NCBI GenBank assembly: GCA_016763855.1
Contig: JAESSY010000194.1
Location: 1-64,000, forward strand
DNA from: Pseudomonadales bacterium
GTDB lineage: Bacteria > Pseudomonadota > Gammaproteobacteria > Pseudomonadales > Azotimanducaceae
Direction of reading: 5' to 3'
DNA length: 64,000 nucleotides
This document shows, piece by piece, positions 24,522-33,442 of the stretch. Both the position numbers and the translations under genes were made by a program. The notes under the pieces are model-generated. The model searched no databases, was not told the DNA's origin, and saw only the letters and a program-made list of their open reading frames with translations. The stretch's first letter is position 1; each line of letters begins with the position of its first letter.

Positions 24522-27194
24522 ATGTTCACGATGAATTTCCAAAGACACATTTCAAGGAAGCCAAGCAAGCCAACAAGTACCGAGGTTTCTTGTCTTAACA
24601 CTCCCTGGTACTTCGACCTTTGCCGTGAAAAAGGTTTGGATACCCATCGTATCCTGCGCAATATTCCGCACTCAAAAGAACACTTATCTGATCCGGCAAA
24701 CTTTATCGATTGGAAAAGTTTTACCGCACTGAATGACAATATTTTAGTCCATCTTTCAGATGCAGAGATGCGAGAAGCCGGCAGGGCATCCTTACAGCTG
24801 AAAAATTTTCGCTATTTCAAAATACTTGGACTCCTTAAGCTCTCAATAGAAAAACAGTATACATTCGCATTCGGTCCAAGCGGATTTATCGCAAAGTTAT
24901 ACCCCTGCGAAATGTCGCTTTCGACAATCAAGTCAGGGAAGGTAATCGTCAAATTAAAAATGAATAGGGGTTTATATGCTTGCCGAGCTTTTCATCTAAT
25001 CTTGGCGGGACAATTAATGGGAATTCCTGAAGTCCTGGGTGATCAAGCCGCGTCTGTCGAAATGCAGCATAATAAGGAAGGCGCAATATTCACTGTCTAT
25101 TTCAATCACAGCTTTAACCTAATGACACCATTCATCCAACTGTATAATCAATTTCAAAATACGCATTCAACTATTGAAGAGCTCAATCACAGTCACAATG
25201 CTTTGTTGGAAAAGTATCGAGAATTGCATCTAAAAAATCAAAAATTAATTGAAGCTCAAACGAGAGTTAACGAAACTGAAACAAGATACGCCTTACTCTC
25301 TCACAATGTCTCAGATGTAATCTGGACCTGCGACCTTGATCTGAATTTAGAATACTTGAGCCCTTCGTTCCTCCGACTCACTGGCTATGAAGTTAAAGAA
25401 GGCATGGAAAAATCTCTTAAACAATTTTTTACATCTGAATCCATCGCCATGATCAATGCTGGGCTAAAACATGCACTCACTGATCCCATTTCTGCCGTAA
25501 TGGATTATACCTTCGAGGCGCAACTCGTCAGAAAAGATAACTCAACCGTTTGGACGGAAGTAAAAGCGAAATTTGAGTTCTGCGATGATGACACTCCCTC
25601 CAGAATACTTGGTATTACAAAGGACATTTCCAGAAGAAAATCTATCCAGGATCGCTTAAATCGTAGTGAAAAAAAATATAGCTTGATCACTAACTCTGCT
25701 CAAGACGCTATTATTACGTTTAACGAAAACGGCCTAATTACCTTCGCTAATCCTTCATCTGCTCTGCTGTTCAATTACAGTAACGAAGATCTCTTAGGGC
25801 TACCGATAAAACTGATAATACCCAACATATTTAATGTATCACCCGAGGAAGTTGAACAATTAACACAGTCCAGTGTGCAATTTTCTGGTTACACAAAAGA
25901 TGGCAAGGTTCTTATACTAGAAATTACCTTCGCAAAGCACGAAACAGATGGAAGGGCTTACTACACAGGCATAACTCGGGATATTAGCCAAAGAACGCAT
26001 GACGAGGCAGATCGTAAGGCCTTACATAGTCAGTTGCTCGCTTCCCAAAAAATCGAATCCATCGGACAACTGACCGGCGGTATAGCCCATGACTTTAACA
26101 ATCTGCTTGTTGCTATCAATGGATATGCCGCGCTAGGCATTGATAAAAGCTGTAGTGATCCAGATGCCCTACATTACTTTACAGAAATCCAACGGGCAGG
26201 GAATAGTGCTGCTGAGATGACGCAAAAACTACTGGCCTTTAGCGGTAAGCGAAAATTAGCTCCCGAAGTAACTAACTTACCAGCCTTGTTAGAAAGTCTA
26301 AGTCCCATGATCCAACGACTGTTACCCAGAAGCATCGATATATCTTTTAGCAACAAAGACTCAAATCTAAATGTGTTAATGGATAGTGGTCAAATCGAGC
26401 AGGTTATTATCAATTTGATCGTCAATGCGGGAGATGCAATGCCCAATGGCGGCAGCTTAACGATTGCGAGCAGTTGTGAAATTTTCGATGAAGCTCCCAT
26501 CGATGCTCCTACCCTTCCAAAGGGAGAATATGTGGTTATTTCAGTTCGGGACACTGGACACGGTATGACCAAGGAAACAATCAAAAAAATATTTGAACCC
26601 TTTTTTACCACAAAGCCCGAAGGATCTGGAACCGGTCTCGGCATGGCTGTCGTCCACGGGATTGTGAATCAACATAATGGCTTTATACGGGTAGAAAGCG
26701 AGATAGATAGTGGTTCAACCTTCACCCTCTTCCTTCCAAGTTCAAATGTTGAAGTAGAGGCATCGCTTACCACTGAGGAAGTCGATCATCTCGGTGGCAA
26801 TGAGTCCTTGCTTATCGTAGAAGATAATACACAGGTTAGAGAGCTCGCTTGCTTATTTCTCGAAGGCTTAGGCTATGAAATTCATTCGGCATTCGACGGC
26901 CTAAATGCTCTGGAATATTATCAAAATCACGGGAATGAAATTGATCTTGTCATAATGGATGTTGTTATGCCGAGAATGAGTGGCAATGAAGTATATCAAC
27001 GCATGAAAGCAATCAACTCAAAAATCAAAATCCTATTCACGAGCGGATATTCAAGTTCGGGATCACATACCAAATTTATTCATGAAGAGAATCTCGATTT
27101 CATACAGAAGCCCTACCATACTGAAGTGCTTAAAATTCAAATTCGCAATTCACTCGATAAGAACAGATCTATCGACCTTCACAATTTAAGCTAA
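24522..27194 (+). CDS. PAS-containing hybrid sensor histidine kinase
   Basis: 890 aa, no transmembrane segment, so a cytoplasmic sensor. Residues 1-205 form an unrecognised sensory domain (STEVSCLNTPWYFDLCREKG start), then a coiled coil to about 245, two PAS domains (about 245-370 and 375-490), a HisKA dimerisation domain with phospho-His in GGIAHDFNNLL, a HATPase domain (NLIVNAGDAM, GTGLGMAVVHG) and a C-terminal receiver (LLIVEDNTQVREL, with acceptor Asp in VIMDVVMPRMSG). The architecture fits a family in which the receiver signals onward to unlinked proteins. No partner response regulator is adjacent. The signal sensed is unknown. Confidence 0.9.
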   Translation: MFTMNFQRHISRKPSKPTSTEVSCLNTPWYFDLCREKGLDTHRILRNIPHSKEHLSDPANFIDWKSFTALNDNILVHLSDAEMREAGRASLQLKNFRYFKILGLLKLSIEKQYTFAFGPSGFIAKLYPCEMSLSTIKSGKVIVKLKMNRGLYACRAFHLILAGQLMGIPEVLGDQAASVEMQHNKEGAIFTVYFNHSFNLMTPFIQLYNQFQNTHSTIEELNHSHNALLEKYRELHLKNQKLIEAQTRVNETETRYALLSHNVSDVIWTCDLDLNLEYLSPSFLRLTGYEVKEGMEKSLKQFFTSESIAMINAGLKHALTDPISAVMDYTFEAQLVRKDNSTVWTEVKAKFEFCDDDTPSRILGITKDISRRKSIQDRLNRSEKKYSLITNSAQDAIITFNENGLITFANPSSALLFNYSNEDLLGLPIKLIIPNIFNVSPEEVEQLTQSSVQFSGYTKDGKVLILEITFAKHETDGRAYYTGITRDISQRTHDEADRKALHSQLLASQKIESIGQLTGGIAHDFNNLLVAINGYAALGIDKSCSDPDALHYFTEIQRAGNSAAEMTQKLLAFSGKRKLAPEVTNLPALLESLSPMIQRLLPRSIDISFSNKDSNLNVLMDSGQIEQVIINLIVNAGDAMPNGGSLTIASSCEIFDEAPIDAPTLPKGEYVVISVRDTGHGMTKETIKKIFEPFFTTKPEGSGTGLGMAVVHGIVNQHNGFIRVESEIDSGSTFTLFLPSSNVEVEASLTTEEVDHLGGNESLLIVEDNTQVRELACLFLEGLGYEIHSAFDGLNALEYYQNHGNEIDLVIMDVVMPRMSGNEVYQRMKAINSKIKILFTSGYSSSGSHTKFIHEENLDFIQKPYHTEVLKIQIRNSLDKNRSIDLHNLS

Positions 27195-27201
27195 GCTGAG
27201 T

Positions 27202-27702
27202 TTACGTCTTAACTTCCGGAGGCACAGCACTTAATAAAGAGCGGGCTTTTTTAGGGTCAGGGTTAAAGCCAGGTGTGTCTTTACAAAATTCTACCAAGAT
27301 TCCATTAGGATCTGCATAATAAATTGATTGGCACCAATCATGATCAGCTTCCATAACCGGTTCAATTTTTGCTTCCACCATGGTCTGTTTAACCTGCTGG
27401 TAACGCGCTTCATCAGCCGCAAATGCAACATGATTAACCCAAATGGGTAAATCCAATCCCGTCGATATTTCCGTTTTGTAATTTTCTGGCTCACCAACAC
27501 CATGAAGATAGAAGAAAGCAAGATTACTACCATCACCCAAATCAAAAAAAACATGTCGCATAAAGTTCTGACCTTGACCTTGAATCTCAGTATGAACCAA
27601 AGGAAATTGTAAAAGGTGGTCATAAAAATTCACAGTGGCATCAAGATCCTTGCAAGCAAATGCAACATGATGAAAACCCGTATTTCGCTGATCATTTGCC
27701 AT
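27202..27702 (-). CDS. VOC-superfamily (glyoxalase/dioxygenase-fold) protein
   Basis: A 166-aa single-domain VOC protein. FHHVAFACKDLDATVNFYDHLLQFPLVH at the start and WVNHVAFAADEARYQQV and YYADPNGILVEFCKDTPGF later form two beta-alpha-beta-beta-beta modules, with metal-ligand candidates His (FHHVAF), His (NHVAF) and Glu (VEFC). Could be a glyoxalase, dioxygenase or resistance protein; substrate is unknown. Converges with the hybrid kinase gene (7-bp gap) and is divergent from argS. Confidence 0.85.
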   Translation of the reverse strand: MANDQRNTGFHHVAFACKDLDATVNFYDHLLQFPLVHTEIQGQGQNFMRHVFFDLGDGSNLAFFYLHGVGEPENYKTEISTGLDLPIWVNHVAFAADEARYQQVKQTMVEAKIEPVMEADHDWCQSIYYADPNGILVEFCKDTPGFNPDPKKARSLLSAVPPEVKT

Positions 27703-27860
27703 CGCCTTTCACCCTAAATGGTAGAACTTCTAAGCATTCAACAGTCCGTGCTGTCTGTCAAGACAGTTTTAGGCTAATATAGGCCGCTTTTTTCACCGCC
27801 AGAATCGTCTTTAAGTAAAGGCTTCCTAGCGCTAATTTGACAAGACAGGATCTGCTAGAC

Positions 27861-29585
27861 ATGAACTTAAAAAGGGAATTAGACCTTCAAATTGCGGAGG
27901 CATTAGAAAAAGCCGGCGCGATTGGTGCGCCTGCCCTCATAAAACAATCCCAGAAAGTCAAATTTGGTCATTACCAGGCCAATGGTGTTATGGCGGCAGC
28001 AAAGAAACTGGGGATGAATCCAAGGGAACTCGCCAAAAAAACCCTAGAGGAATTATCTCTAACCCAGGCTAAAGAGATCGAGATTGCTGGGCCCGGATTT
28101 ATCAATATTCACCTTTCAAATGACTATGTTGCAGATAGGCTCTCCGATCTGAATCAGCAGGCTTCTTTCGTACTCCCAGTTTCTAAAGCAAACACCATCG
28201 TTATTGATTATTCAGCACCTAACCTTGCTAAAGAAATGCACATCGGCCATTTACGAAGCACCACCATTGGGGACGCTGCAGCGAGAACTTTAGAATATTT
28301 AGGCCATACCGTTATCAGAGCCAACCATGTCGGTGACTGGGGCGCACAGTTTGGTAGCTTACTCGCATATTTAGACCAACAGGAAAAATCGGGAGAAAAA
28401 ACCTCAACGGAGCTCAAAGACCTCGAAATTTTCTACCAGAAAGCCAGTGAACTTTTTAAAGCCGATGAAGTCTTTGCAGCCAAAGCCCGAGCCTATGTCG
28501 TTCGACTCCAAAGCGGTGATCCGCGTTGCCTTGAACTGTGGAGAATCTTCATTACTGAATCTGTAAACCATTGCCAAGCTGTTTATGATCGACTCAACAT
28601 CACACTCACACGTGATGATATAAAAGCAGAAAGTGCTTACAATGAAGATCTACCCCAAGTTGTTGAAGATCTGGATAAACTAGGTTTATTACAATTGTCG
28701 GATGGCGCTAAGTGCGTTTTCCTTGATGAGTTCAAAGGTAAAAATGGCAAAACCTTGCCTGCCATGATTCAAAAATCAGATGGCGGATATCCCTATATGG
28801 CCAGTGATCTTGCTGCCATTCGATTTAGGGTCAATCAACTTAAAGCTGATCAAGCGCTCTATTTCGTGGACGCCAGGCAAAAACTACATCTGAGCCAGGT
28901 ATTTGCTGTCGCCAAGGTTGCAAAATTTCTTGACGAGTCAAAATCTTTTCGCCATCTACCTTTTGGCGTCATACTCAAAGATGATGGTAAACCCTTTAAA
29001 ACTAGAGATGGTGCTGCGGTAAAACTGTCAGACGTCATTGAAGAAGCCATCACCAGAGCTTTTGATCTTGTCAGCGAAAAGAACCCAGAACTCTCTGAAA
29101 AGGATAGAATCAGAGTCGCAGAAGTCATCGGCGTTGGGGCAATAAAATATGCTGAGCTGTCAAAGAATCGAAGCACGGATTATATTTTTGATTGGGACAC
29201 GATGCTTTCCTTTGAAGGAAATACCGCACCTTATCTTCAATATGCTTACACTAGAATACAAAGCATTTTTCGCAGAGCAAATATTTCTCCACTAGCGCTC
29301 GAAGGTGAGATTATTCTGGATCATCCAATAGAAATGCAACTAGGCGTAAAATTGCTACAATTTGAAGAAGCCATCAATGCCATGATAGAAGACTATCAAG
29401 CTAACATTCTCTGCAATTATTTATTCGAGCTTGCGGGCATCTTTATGTCCTTTTATGAAACTTGCCCCATACTTATCGCTGAGGAGCCAACGCGAAGCAG
29501 TCGCCTGTTAGTCGCCCACATAACAGCCGGTACATTGAAGAAAGGTCTTGATTTGTTGGGTATCGAAACGGTAGAACAAATGTGA
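27861..29585 (+). CDS. argS: Arginyl-tRNA synthetase
   Basis: A 574-aa class I synthetase charging tRNA-Arg. The HIGH-type motif is in SAPNLAKEMHIGHLRSTTIGD, the KMSK region is degenerate as is common in ArgRS (GKPFKTRDGAAVKL), and the C-terminal DALR anticodon domain ends in HITAGTLKKGLDLLGIETVEQM. The ORF track starts at TTG 27837, but ATG 27861 aligns exactly with E. coli ArgS. Overlaps folA by 4 bp. Confidence 0.96.
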   Translation: MNLKRELDLQIAEALEKAGAIGAPALIKQSQKVKFGHYQANGVMAAAKKLGMNPRELAKKTLEELSLTQAKEIEIAGPGFINIHLSNDYVADRLSDLNQQASFVLPVSKANTIVIDYSAPNLAKEMHIGHLRSTTIGDAAARTLEYLGHTVIRANHVGDWGAQFGSLLAYLDQQEKSGEKTSTELKDLEIFYQKASELFKADEVFAAKARAYVVRLQSGDPRCLELWRIFITESVNHCQAVYDRLNITLTRDDIKAESAYNEDLPQVVEDLDKLGLLQLSDGAKCVFLDEFKGKNGKTLPAMIQKSDGGYPYMASDLAAIRFRVNQLKADQALYFVDARQKLHLSQVFAVAKVAKFLDESKSFRHLPFGVILKDDGKPFKTRDGAAVKLSDVIEEAITRAFDLVSEKNPELSEKDRIRVAEVIGVGAIKYAELSKNRSTDYIFDWDTMLSFEGNTAPYLQYAYTRIQSIFRRANISPLALEGEIILDHPIEMQLGVKLLQFEEAINAMIEDYQANILCNYLFELAGIFMSFYETCPILIAEEPTRSSRLLVAHITAGTLKKGLDLLGIETVEQM

Positions 29586-30088
29586 GCTCAATTCATATTA
29601 TTGCCGCAAGATCTTTAAACAATGTCATAGGCCGCGGTAGCGACATCCCTTGGAAGGTCAAAGGTGAACGAAAGTTGTTTAAAGAAATCACCATGGGAGG
29701 CACTTTGATCATGGGTAGAGTGACCTTCGAATCAATTGGTCGTCCTCTCAAAGGTCGCTCAACGATTATTGTGACCAGGAAAAAAGAATTCCAACATGAC
29801 GGTTGCCAAGTTGCGCATTCAATTGATGAAGCATTACTGCTGGCGAAACAAATAGGGAAAACAATTTTTGTTGTAGGAGGGGGAGAGTTATATCGTCAGT
29901 GCTTGCCTCTGGCAGATCGAGTTCACTTGACTACGATTAACACAGAAGTTGAGGGAGATATTTATTTCCCAGATTTTCCAAGTAAAAATTTTGAATTAAT
30001 TCAAGAGAAAACCTATAAATCAAATATCGACTACTGCTATCAAATATACCGAAGAAGTAATGGGGTTCCATGCCTTTCAGAACCCTAA
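29582..30088 (+). CDS. folA: Dihydrofolate reductase
   Basis: A 168-aa DHFR using NADPH to reduce dihydrofolate. Motifs IIAARSLNNVIGRGSDIPWKV, TLIMGRVTFESIGRPLKGR and IFVVGGGELYRQCLPLADRVHLT are all present. The start is GTG 29582, overlapping the argS stop (GTGA), which implies coupling. Position 29 (in the W-K-V stretch after PW) and the active-site Asp (GRGSDIPW) are retained. Confidence 0.96.
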   Translation: MSSIHIIAARSLNNVIGRGSDIPWKVKGERKLFKEITMGGTLIMGRVTFESIGRPLKGRSTIIVTRKKEFQHDGCQVAHSIDEALLLAKQIGKTIFVVGGGELYRQCLPLADRVHLTTINTEVEGDIYFPDFPSKNFELIQEKTYKSNIDYCYQIYRRSNGVPCLSEP

Positions 30089-30836
30089 GCACAATTTTTC
30101 TTTCAATGGCCTTCCTTTTGATTGCACCACAGGCTAATGCTTCATTTGAGACAGCTGCTGAACTATATAAAGCAAATAATTTTCCTGCCGCATTTACAGC
30201 ATTCACTAAACTCGCCGAGGCGGGTGATGCCAGAGCACAAACTGTACTGCATTGATGTACAAATATGGTGAAGGAACGGAGGTTGACAATAAAAAGGCTT
30301 TCAAATGGTATCAAACTGCAGCGGAACAAGGATACGCACCCGCTCAGTTCCACACTGGCAGCCTGTATGCTGACGGTTTAGAAAATGATATCGATCTACA
30401 GAAGGCTGAATTTTGGTTTAGCAAAGCTGCAAAGCAAGGCTTTACGAGAGCGCACGATAAGCTCGCCCAAATAAATCCAGGTTCAGCAAATAATGGTGAG
30501 ATCAAAGCCTGGTCAAAAGAATGGGATCTACGATTACCCGTCAATTATCGTCTTGATACCGATCCTGCCGAACCAGTTAAGCTTGACAATCGATATCGTG
30601 TTCAAGTCGGCGCCATGCTCTCACAAACTGCCGCAAACAGGCTATGGACTTCTTTAGCGCAAGCTCACCCAGTACCATTCAAAGATTTCCAACCTGCATT
30701 CACCTTATCCCAAGATCCAAAAAGACAGGTTTATCGCATACAAACTGGCCCATTTGCTAGTTTCCGAGAGGCTCGGAATTTCTGCGACACATTACTCGGA
30801 AAAACGCTTAACGCTGGATGTCTGGTGATAAAGTAA
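30070..30836 (+). pseudogene. Sel1-repeat / SPOR-domain secreted protein, split by a frameshift
   Basis: Two ORFs in the track (30070-30255 and 30252-30836) are halves of one gene. The first has a signal peptide (MPFRTLSTIFLSMAFLLIAPQANA) and the start of a Sel1 repeat (KLAEAGDARAQTVLH). The second continues with MYKYGEGTEVDNKKAFKWYQTAAEQG, then a second Sel1 repeat and a C-terminal SPOR domain (YRVQVGAMLSQT ... VYRIQTGPFASF). A single base missing in CATTGATGTAC (30250-30260) would restore frame as LHWMYKYGEG or similar. TGA and ATG overlap there, so re-initiation might still make the second part, but without a signal peptide. Could also be a sequencing error. Confidence 0.8.
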
Positions 30837-30843
30837 AACTAAG

Positions 30844-30891
30844 TTTTCTTGACTCAAGCTTTTCTTAACTCAAGCCTTTCTTTACATAAGA
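30844..30891 (+). repeat. 16-bp tandem repeats (TTTTCTTGACTCAAGC type)
   Basis: TTTTCTTGACTCAAGC and TTTTCTTAACTCAAGC sit side by side, with a third weaker copy after them. They fill the gap between the Sel1/SPOR gene and the DUF3667 gene and look like slippage. Confidence 0.75.
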
Positions 30892-30942
30892 CTACTGTTC
30901 AACAAATCATTATCGTAAACTTAAAGAAAAATCGGTACGCCA

Positions 30943-31923
30943 GTGACCCTGCAAGAAACTGCTAAAGATTTAATTGAGGCAAGCAAAAAGGATGACCTAG
31001 TCTATTGCCCGAATTGCAAGACCGCACTACAGGGTCAATTTTGCGCTAGTTGCGGACAAAACCAAAAACGGACTGATCGCTTTTTATTTGCTCTCATCGC
31101 AGAATCCTTTGAAGACGTATTCACCTCAGACTCTCGGGCATCCAAAACCTTCTTTCGCCTGATGTTTAAACCTGGAGCCTTAACTAAAGAATATTTCCGA
31201 GGCCGAAGAGCTCGCTACGTTCAACCGCTGCGCCTTTATTTCATCACTAGCATCGCATTCTTTTTTCTCTTATCCGTACAATCCGCGCTAAATGAAACTG
31301 AAGTCAATATAGAACTTAACAATATAGGGGGTGCAGAAGAAAGTGGCGAGGTCATTGCCGAAGATCTAAATGAACTCACCTTTGAAGACAAAGAGGAGAT
31401 CAGGCAGGGAGTAGCCGCGTTTTCTGCCGATTTTAATCTAGGCTATTGGTCAGAGGAAACAAAGAACAAGATTGAAGAAAAAATGATCGTCCAAATTGAA
31501 AAAGCATTACTCATGGTGAGAAAAGATCCAAATGAAATCATAGATGAAATACTCGAACTTGCACCTCCGGTTAGTTTTGTATTACTACCTTTATTCGCAC
31601 TACTATTAAAAATCGTTTACTTCAACAAGGGCCGCTACTATACCGAGCATTTGATCTTAGCCGTACACAATCATTGTTTCATCTATATCTCATTGTTGAT
31701 ATCCGGATTAATCGAATCTTTACCGGAGAATATCCTCAGTCAAATTCTTGATTCACTAATCCTGTTTTGGATTCCCATTTACCTCTTTCTCAGCCTGAAA
31801 AACACGTACGACGACGGATGGTTTTTTACCTTTATAAAGTTCATAGTGCTTGGTACTTCATACGCAATGATGTTCAGTTTCGCGGCTCTTGCTGCGCTCG
31901 TCATCGGCGTGCTTAACTTATGA
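30943..31923 (+). CDS. DUF3667-family membrane protein with N-terminal zinc ribbon
   Basis: A 326-aa protein. An N-terminal treble-clef/ribbon CPNCKTALQGQFCASCGQNQ near residues 23-42 precedes the family signature RLMFKPGALTKEYFRGRRARYVQPLRLYFITSIAFFFLL. A charged linker of about 100 residues and four transmembrane helices follow in the C-terminal half. Function unknown. GTG 30943 is used as start with no strong ribosome site. It is followed 12 bp later by the VanY-type peptidase gene. Confidence 0.8.
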   Translation: MTLQETAKDLIEASKKDDLVYCPNCKTALQGQFCASCGQNQKRTDRFLFALIAESFEDVFTSDSRASKTFFRLMFKPGALTKEYFRGRRARYVQPLRLYFITSIAFFFLLSVQSALNETEVNIELNNIGGAEESGEVIAEDLNELTFEDKEEIRQGVAAFSADFNLGYWSEETKNKIEEKMIVQIEKALLMVRKDPNEIIDEILELAPPVSFVLLPLFALLLKIVYFNKGRYYTEHLILAVHNHCFIYISLLISGLIESLPENILSQILDSLILFWIPIYLFLSLKNTYDDGWFFTFIKFIVLGTSYAMMFSFAALAALVIGVLNL

Positions 31924-31935
31924 GCGACGGCTATC

Positions 31936-32451
31936 ATGACTAAAAAAGAAAACCATCTAAAATTGTTAGGAATAAATCAACAGCATATTTATGACTGTAA
32001 AGCACCCGTTCAAGTCGAAGCGGTGGAATTAGTCAAGGCTGAACCAGATATTTTCGGACGACCCCAATTTATGACCCCGACCACCTTGGACTGTTGGCAG
32101 CTTATGAGGGATAAGGCCAAGTTAGACTCAATTGATCTACAGCTTGTATCCGCATATAGATCAATCGAATACCAATGCAATCTTATCCAAGGGAAGATCG
32201 AGTTAGGAAGAAGTATCGAAGAGATTCTAAGGGTTAACATCATCCCAGGATATAGTGAACATCACACAGGACGAGCACTGGATCTAACGACACCAGGATT
32301 TGATGCACTTGAAGAAAGCTTTGAAAAATCAGAAGCATTTATCTGGCTAACAAAAAATGCTTCGCTTTTTCATTTCACGATGACTTATCCGCAAAATAAT
32401 AAATTCGGCATAATCTACGAACCTTGGCATTGGTTTTGTAACGAGGAATAG
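31936..32451 (+). CDS. VanY/M15B-type D,D-carboxypeptidase-like protein
   Basis: 171 aa. The M15B metal site is complete: VSAYRSIEYQ, YSEHHTGRALDLT (His and Asp of SxHxxGxAxD), and the closing EPWHW (Glu and His). M15B enzymes trim D-Ala-D-Ala or peptide crosslinks in the cell wall. No signal peptide or transmembrane segment is seen, unusual for a wall enzyme, so it may be cytoplasmic or exported by another way. The gene ends in a duplicated GAGGGGGATA (32451-32470). Confidence 0.87.
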   Translation: MTKKENHLKLLGINQQHIYDCKAPVQVEAVELVKAEPDIFGRPQFMTPTTLDCWQLMRDKAKLDSIDLQLVSAYRSIEYQCNLIQGKIELGRSIEEILRVNIIPGYSEHHTGRALDLTTPGFDALEESFEKSEAFIWLTKNASLFHFTMTYPQNNKFGIIYEPWHWFCNEE

Positions 32452-32498
32452 AGGGGGATAGAGGGGGATAGAATAAAAAGGAGGCTCTAACCCTGTAA

Positions 32499-33392
32499 TC
32501 AACACAAATACTTTTTCATTTTCTCAGCAAGTAAATCTTTATCACTACCAGACAGATCGATACTGGTTTTAGTTTTCGTTTCCTTCGAAAAAACATACTT
32601 CTCTCTGACAACTTGTTTAACACCAAAACCCAACGTCTTTAATTCAGCATAAACTTCATCGATCATACCCGGATGACCACACAGTAAAAAATGGTCAGAG
32701 TCGGGTTGGGGTAAGAGGTCATGGATGCGTGCCTGAACATATCCTTTGTAGGCATTGGGTTTATCGACAGTTTCCCGGCTATAACAAACTGACAAATGAA
32801 AGTTCTCATGTTTCTGCTCGAATTCCTCAAGCAGTTCGCCGTAGATAAATTCTGAAGGGTCTCTAACACCAAAGAGAAAGTGGACTTCTAGTTCATGTTT
32901 TTTTAGCGCAGTGGATAGCGGTTCCAACATGGTAATATAGGGTGCCACCCCAACACTCGTTGCAACAAGAAATAGTCTCTTAGGAAAAACCTTGGGCAAC
33001 AGCAATCTGCCATAGGGACCTTTCACTGTCGCACCAACTTCGCTGAGTCCTTGAAACAATAGCTCGCTGGCGCGTCCACCCTCAACAGTTGAAATAACGA
33101 GGTCTAAATTTGAGGATATCAGCATATCATCAGGCTTGGTTGCCGAGCCTTTTATTACCTTGTTCTCAAAGTTACACAAGCTATAGCTTCTTTCGAAAGA
33201 TCCTTGGTTATCAGTAAAGGTAAATCTGAAGAACTGTCCCGCCTGAAACGATACGTTCTTACCATCCCTTCGTACAAAACGGAAGTCTCTCGTACTCGCA
33301 CTCAATATAGTTTGTCGTTTCAACACAACTTCGAAACCAGACACAGTATTAACCGAATAGATAAAAATGAGATTATCGCACAACAATTGCAT
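32499..33392 (-). CDS. fpr: Ferredoxin--NADP reductase-like flavoprotein
   Basis: 297 aa, FAD-binding domain with RSYSLCNF, then an NADP domain with LVATSVGVAPYITML, FLFGVRDPSEFIYGEL and LLCGHPGMIDEVY, and a C-terminus EKYVFSKETK. It matches the short bacterial FNR type that transfers electrons between NADPH and ferredoxin or flavodoxin. The family starts close to FEVVLKRQTILSASTRDF, so the first 15-20 residues of the ORF may not be translated; a GTG start in that region is possible. Divergent from the serine-hydrolase gene. Confidence 0.87.
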   Translation of the reverse strand: MQLLCDNLIFIYSVNTVSGFEVVLKRQTILSASTRDFRFVRRDGKNVSFQAGQFFRFTFTDNQGSFERSYSLCNFENKVIKGSATKPDDMLISSNLDLVISTVEGGRASELLFQGLSEVGATVKGPYGRLLLPKVFPKRLFLVATSVGVAPYITMLEPLSTALKKHELEVHFLFGVRDPSEFIYGELLEEFEQKHENFHLSVCYSRETVDKPNAYKGYVQARIHDLLPQPDSDHFLLCGHPGMIDEVYAELKTLGFGVKQVVREKYVFSKETKTKTSIDLSGSDKDLLAEKMKKYLC

Positions 33393-33442
33393 AGGCTGGA
33401 TATGTTATATTCAAAGAAATTTTGACAATTCTGAGGCCAAAG

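Noticed and set aside
33204-33425. 73-aa plus-strand ORF inside the ferredoxin reductase gene
   Set aside because: Antisense shadow of a clearly coding frame.
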